From NCBI RefSeq assembly GCF_014174355.1, contig NZ_JABEQF010000005.1, positions 248,001 to 312,000 on the forward strand: a DNA stretch of 64,000 nucleotides, written 5' to 3'. The DNA comes from Gluconacetobacter azotocaptans. GTDB taxonomy: Bacteria > Pseudomonadota > Alphaproteobacteria > Acetobacterales > Acetobacteraceae. Positions 62,397 through 64,000 of this stretch are shown here, piece after piece. Position 1 is the first letter of the stretch, and each line of letters starts with the position of its first letter. The notes beneath the pieces are model-generated. The model did not search any database. It had not been told where the DNA came from and saw only the letters and a program-made list of their open reading frames with translations. The position numbers were made by a program, and so were the translations under genes.

Positions 62397-63308
62397 ATGT
62401 CTGTTTCATGGTCTTTCTCTCCCGCGGCGCTGCTGCGGCAGCATCATGCGCGCGATGCCGCGCAGACCATGGGGCCGCTGCCGGACGATGTGACGGAGAC
62501 GCCCTTCCCGCCATCCGGACTGTTTCGCGGCGGCCTGATGGCGGACCCGCACACGCGCCGCGGACAGGACGTCATCGTGTATTTCCACGGTGGGGGCTTC
62601 ATCGCGGGGGGCCCGGAAACCCACCGCCATGTCACGGCATGGCTTGCCCACATGACGGGCCTGCGGGTGCTGTCGGCGCGCTATCGCCTGGTGCCCGAAC
62701 ACCCTTTCCCCGCCCAGGCCGATGACGCCGTGGCGGCCTGCCGCGCGATGCTGGCCGTCATTGGAGAAGATGCGGGGATATTCCTGGCGGGGGATAGCGC
62801 CGGCGCCTGCGTCAGCCTGTGGGGACTGCACCGCATGACCGTTGCGGAACGGCAAAAAGTACGCGGCCTGATTCTGTTTTATGGCGGATACGGACAGGTG
62901 GAAAGCGAAAGCATCACGCGCCGCGGAACAGCGGAAAACGGGCTGGACAGTGGCACGCTCTCCATCATGTACGATCGTCTGCGCGGCGCGGGCCCCGAAG
63001 GCAATCCGGTCTGGCCGACCGCGTTCGCATCCCGGATCACGCAACCCGCCTATGTCGTCGCGGCGGAGCGGGATGCGATATTCGACGATTCAATACGGTT
63101 GTTCCACGCCATCGAAGGACAGAACCCACATTCACGGCTGGTCATCGTCCCCGATCAGGACCACAGTTTCCTCAAGGGAGCAGGACAGGACCCGACCGCA
63201 CAGATCGAACTGGCCCGCGCTTCGACATGGATTGGTACATTGACGGCCCAGGGACCGCTTTCGACGCCCGGGCCGGGCGACCGGCCGGCACACGCGCTCC
63301 ACAGCTGA
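62397..63308 (+). CDS. Alpha/beta hydrolase (HSL-type esterase)
   Basis: A 303-residue esterase of the hormone-sensitive lipase group. The oxyanion motif is VYFHGGGFIAGGPETHRH, the nucleophile elbow is LAGDSAGACVSLW, and the acid and His regions are AAERDAIFDDS and PDQDHSFLKGAG. AAGGAAGG precedes the ATG at 62397. It is divergent from the GlxA-type regulator and may be part of the same regulon. The natural ester is unknown. Confidence 0.87.
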   Translation: MSVSWSFSPAALLRQHHARDAAQTMGPLPDDVTETPFPPSGLFRGGLMADPHTRRGQDVIVYFHGGGFIAGGPETHRHVTAWLAHMTGLRVLSARYRLVPEHPFPAQADDAVAACRAMLAVIGEDAGIFLAGDSAGACVSLWGLHRMTVAERQKVRGLILFYGGYGQVESESITRRGTAENGLDSGTLSIMYDRLRGAGPEGNPVWPTAFASRITQPAYVVAAERDAIFDDSIRLFHAIEGQNPHSRLVIVPDQDHSFLKGAGQDPTAQIELARASTWIGTLTAQGPLSTPGPGDRPAHALHS

Positions 63309-63329
63309 GCGAACGTACAAAGGCGTCCT

Positions 63330-64000
63330 TCAAACTGCCAGCGCGTCGATCATCCGGGCCAGAAAGCGGTCCCCCTCCGCCAGTTCGGCGCGCGTGATAT
63401 ATTCGTCGGGCTTGTGCGCCCTGTCGATCGACCCGGGGCCACAGATGATGCAGGGCAGGCCGAGCTGTTCCTGGAACAACCCGGCCTCGGTCCCGAAACC
63501 GACGCTGACGACCTCGTTCCGCCCCGCCGCCGCCAGACCCAGCGCGCAGACGTCGGAGCCGGTGTCCGGCACCAGCCCCGGATAGGCGTTATCCACCGCG
63601 ATCGCGATCTCGCCACCGGGGCCGGAAGGCGGGGCGCGTTCGGCGACGATGTGCGCCGCGGCCTGACGCAGCCGTTCCAGATAGGGCGCGGAGTCGTCGC
63701 CCGGCAGCAGGCGCATCTCGAACGCGACCTGGCAGCGGTCGGGCACGATGTTCAGCGCGGTGCCGCCCTGGATGATGCCCACCTGCACGGTGCCGAACGG
63801 CACGGCATAGCCGTCGGCGCGCGCGCCGTCCCGTTCCAGGTCGCGTTGCAGGGCCTCGATCGCGCGCACCATGTCGGCCGCCATCAGGATCGCGTTCTGA
63901 CCCAGATACGGATTGGCCGAATGGGCCGCCCGCCCGGTGCAGGTGATGGTCGCCGCGACCTTTCCCTTGTGCCCCACCGCAACGTGCAGATCGGTCGGTT
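63330..64000 (-). CDS. M20 family deacetylase, ArgE-like (5' end beyond window)
   Basis: The frame stays open to the right edge (last residues read in are PTDLHVAVGHKGKVAATI), so the N terminus and first metal ligands lie outside. The dimerisation domain (CTGRAAHSANPYLGQNAILM, GTALNIVPDRCQVAFEMRLL) and C-terminal catalytic part (GFGTEAGLFQEQLGLPCIIC, GSIDRAHKPDEYITRAEL) match acetylornithine deacetylase or related N-acyl amino acid deacylases. Confidence 0.87.
   Translation of the reverse strand, partial: PTDLHVAVGHKGKVAATITCTGRAAHSANPYLGQNAILMAADMVRAIEALQRDLERDGARADGYAVPFGTVQVGIIQGGTALNIVPDRCQVAFEMRLLPGDDSAPYLERLRQAAAHIVAERAPPSGPGGEIAIAVDNAYPGLVPDTGSDVCALGLAAAGRNEVVSVGFGTEAGLFQEQLGLPCIICGPGSIDRAHKPDEYITRAELAEGDRFLARMIDALAV

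Noticed and set aside
62083-62514. Minus-strand frame with an ATG upstream of the GlxA-type regulator
   Set aside because: It is in a different frame from the regulator domains and has no family features, so it does not supply the missing start.

Overview
The window is high-GC DNA from an acetic acid bacterium. Family Acetobacteraceae is likely and Gluconacetobacter or a close relative is plausible. This rests on gene content and protein style (cobalamin genes, TonB receptors, an exopolysaccharide cluster with manC and galE, Ada/AlkB repair genes), not on a marker gene. No rRNA, tRNA, CRISPR array, prophage or complete insertion sequence was recognised.

Layout. 1-975 is the end-truncated gene of a Lys/Ala/Pro-rich, histone H1-like protein. 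About 1 kb without a supported gene follows and carries a run of 18 C. 1960-4371 holds cobP divergent from cobT-cobS. 4496-9051 is a patchwork of small membrane proteins, lipoproteins, an SMR transporter, a CHRD protein and a PlsC-type acyltransferase. 9482-14123 is an exopolysaccharide block: a truncated initiating transferase, a glycosyltransferase, manC and galE. 14360-20283 is the most interesting part, an Rpf/DSF-type signalling locus with an RpfF synthase facing an RpfC-like hybrid kinase and a REC-PAS-GGDEF-EAL regulator. 20754-28000 carries a TonB receptor, a hydroxyacid dehydrogenase, dinB and a FUSC protein. 28113-31391 is a flavin-dependent hydroxylase operon (DUF1028, HpaC-like, HpaB-like, RidA) with a LysR gene facing away. 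32662-41199 is mixed metabolism: 2-oxoadipate dioxygenase, mannitol dehydrogenase family, HAD phosphatase, esterase, DUF523, MYG1 and NhaA. 41227-46440 is a carnitine-type catabolic cluster: APC transporter, GlxA/AraC regulator, beta-keto acid cleavage enzyme and a dehydrogenase-thioesterase fusion. 46568-49050 is an alkylation-repair operon (ada, a 2OG-Fe(II) oxygenase, a broken alkB), followed by a 161-bp MITE-like element and an Hsp70-like gene. 51563-61150 is one long minus-strand block: DddP-like M24 enzyme, cysteine hydrolase, TonB receptor, Tat-exported binding protein, two permeases and a fused double ATPase. A GlxA-type regulator and an esterase follow. An M20 deacetylase gene runs off the right edge.

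How the genes may work together. The exopolysaccharide genes lie directly beside the Rpf locus, which fits the known use of DSF and cyclic di-GMP in controlling polysaccharide and biofilm. The carnitine cluster and the DddP-like enzyme each lie next to a GATase1-AraC regulator of the type that controls use of quaternary-amine and related compounds. The TonB receptor and dipeptide-type ABC importer form a continuous route from the outer membrane to the cytoplasm.

Four copies of a palindromic intergenic repeat (15351, 24336, 42882, 46454) are scattered through the window.
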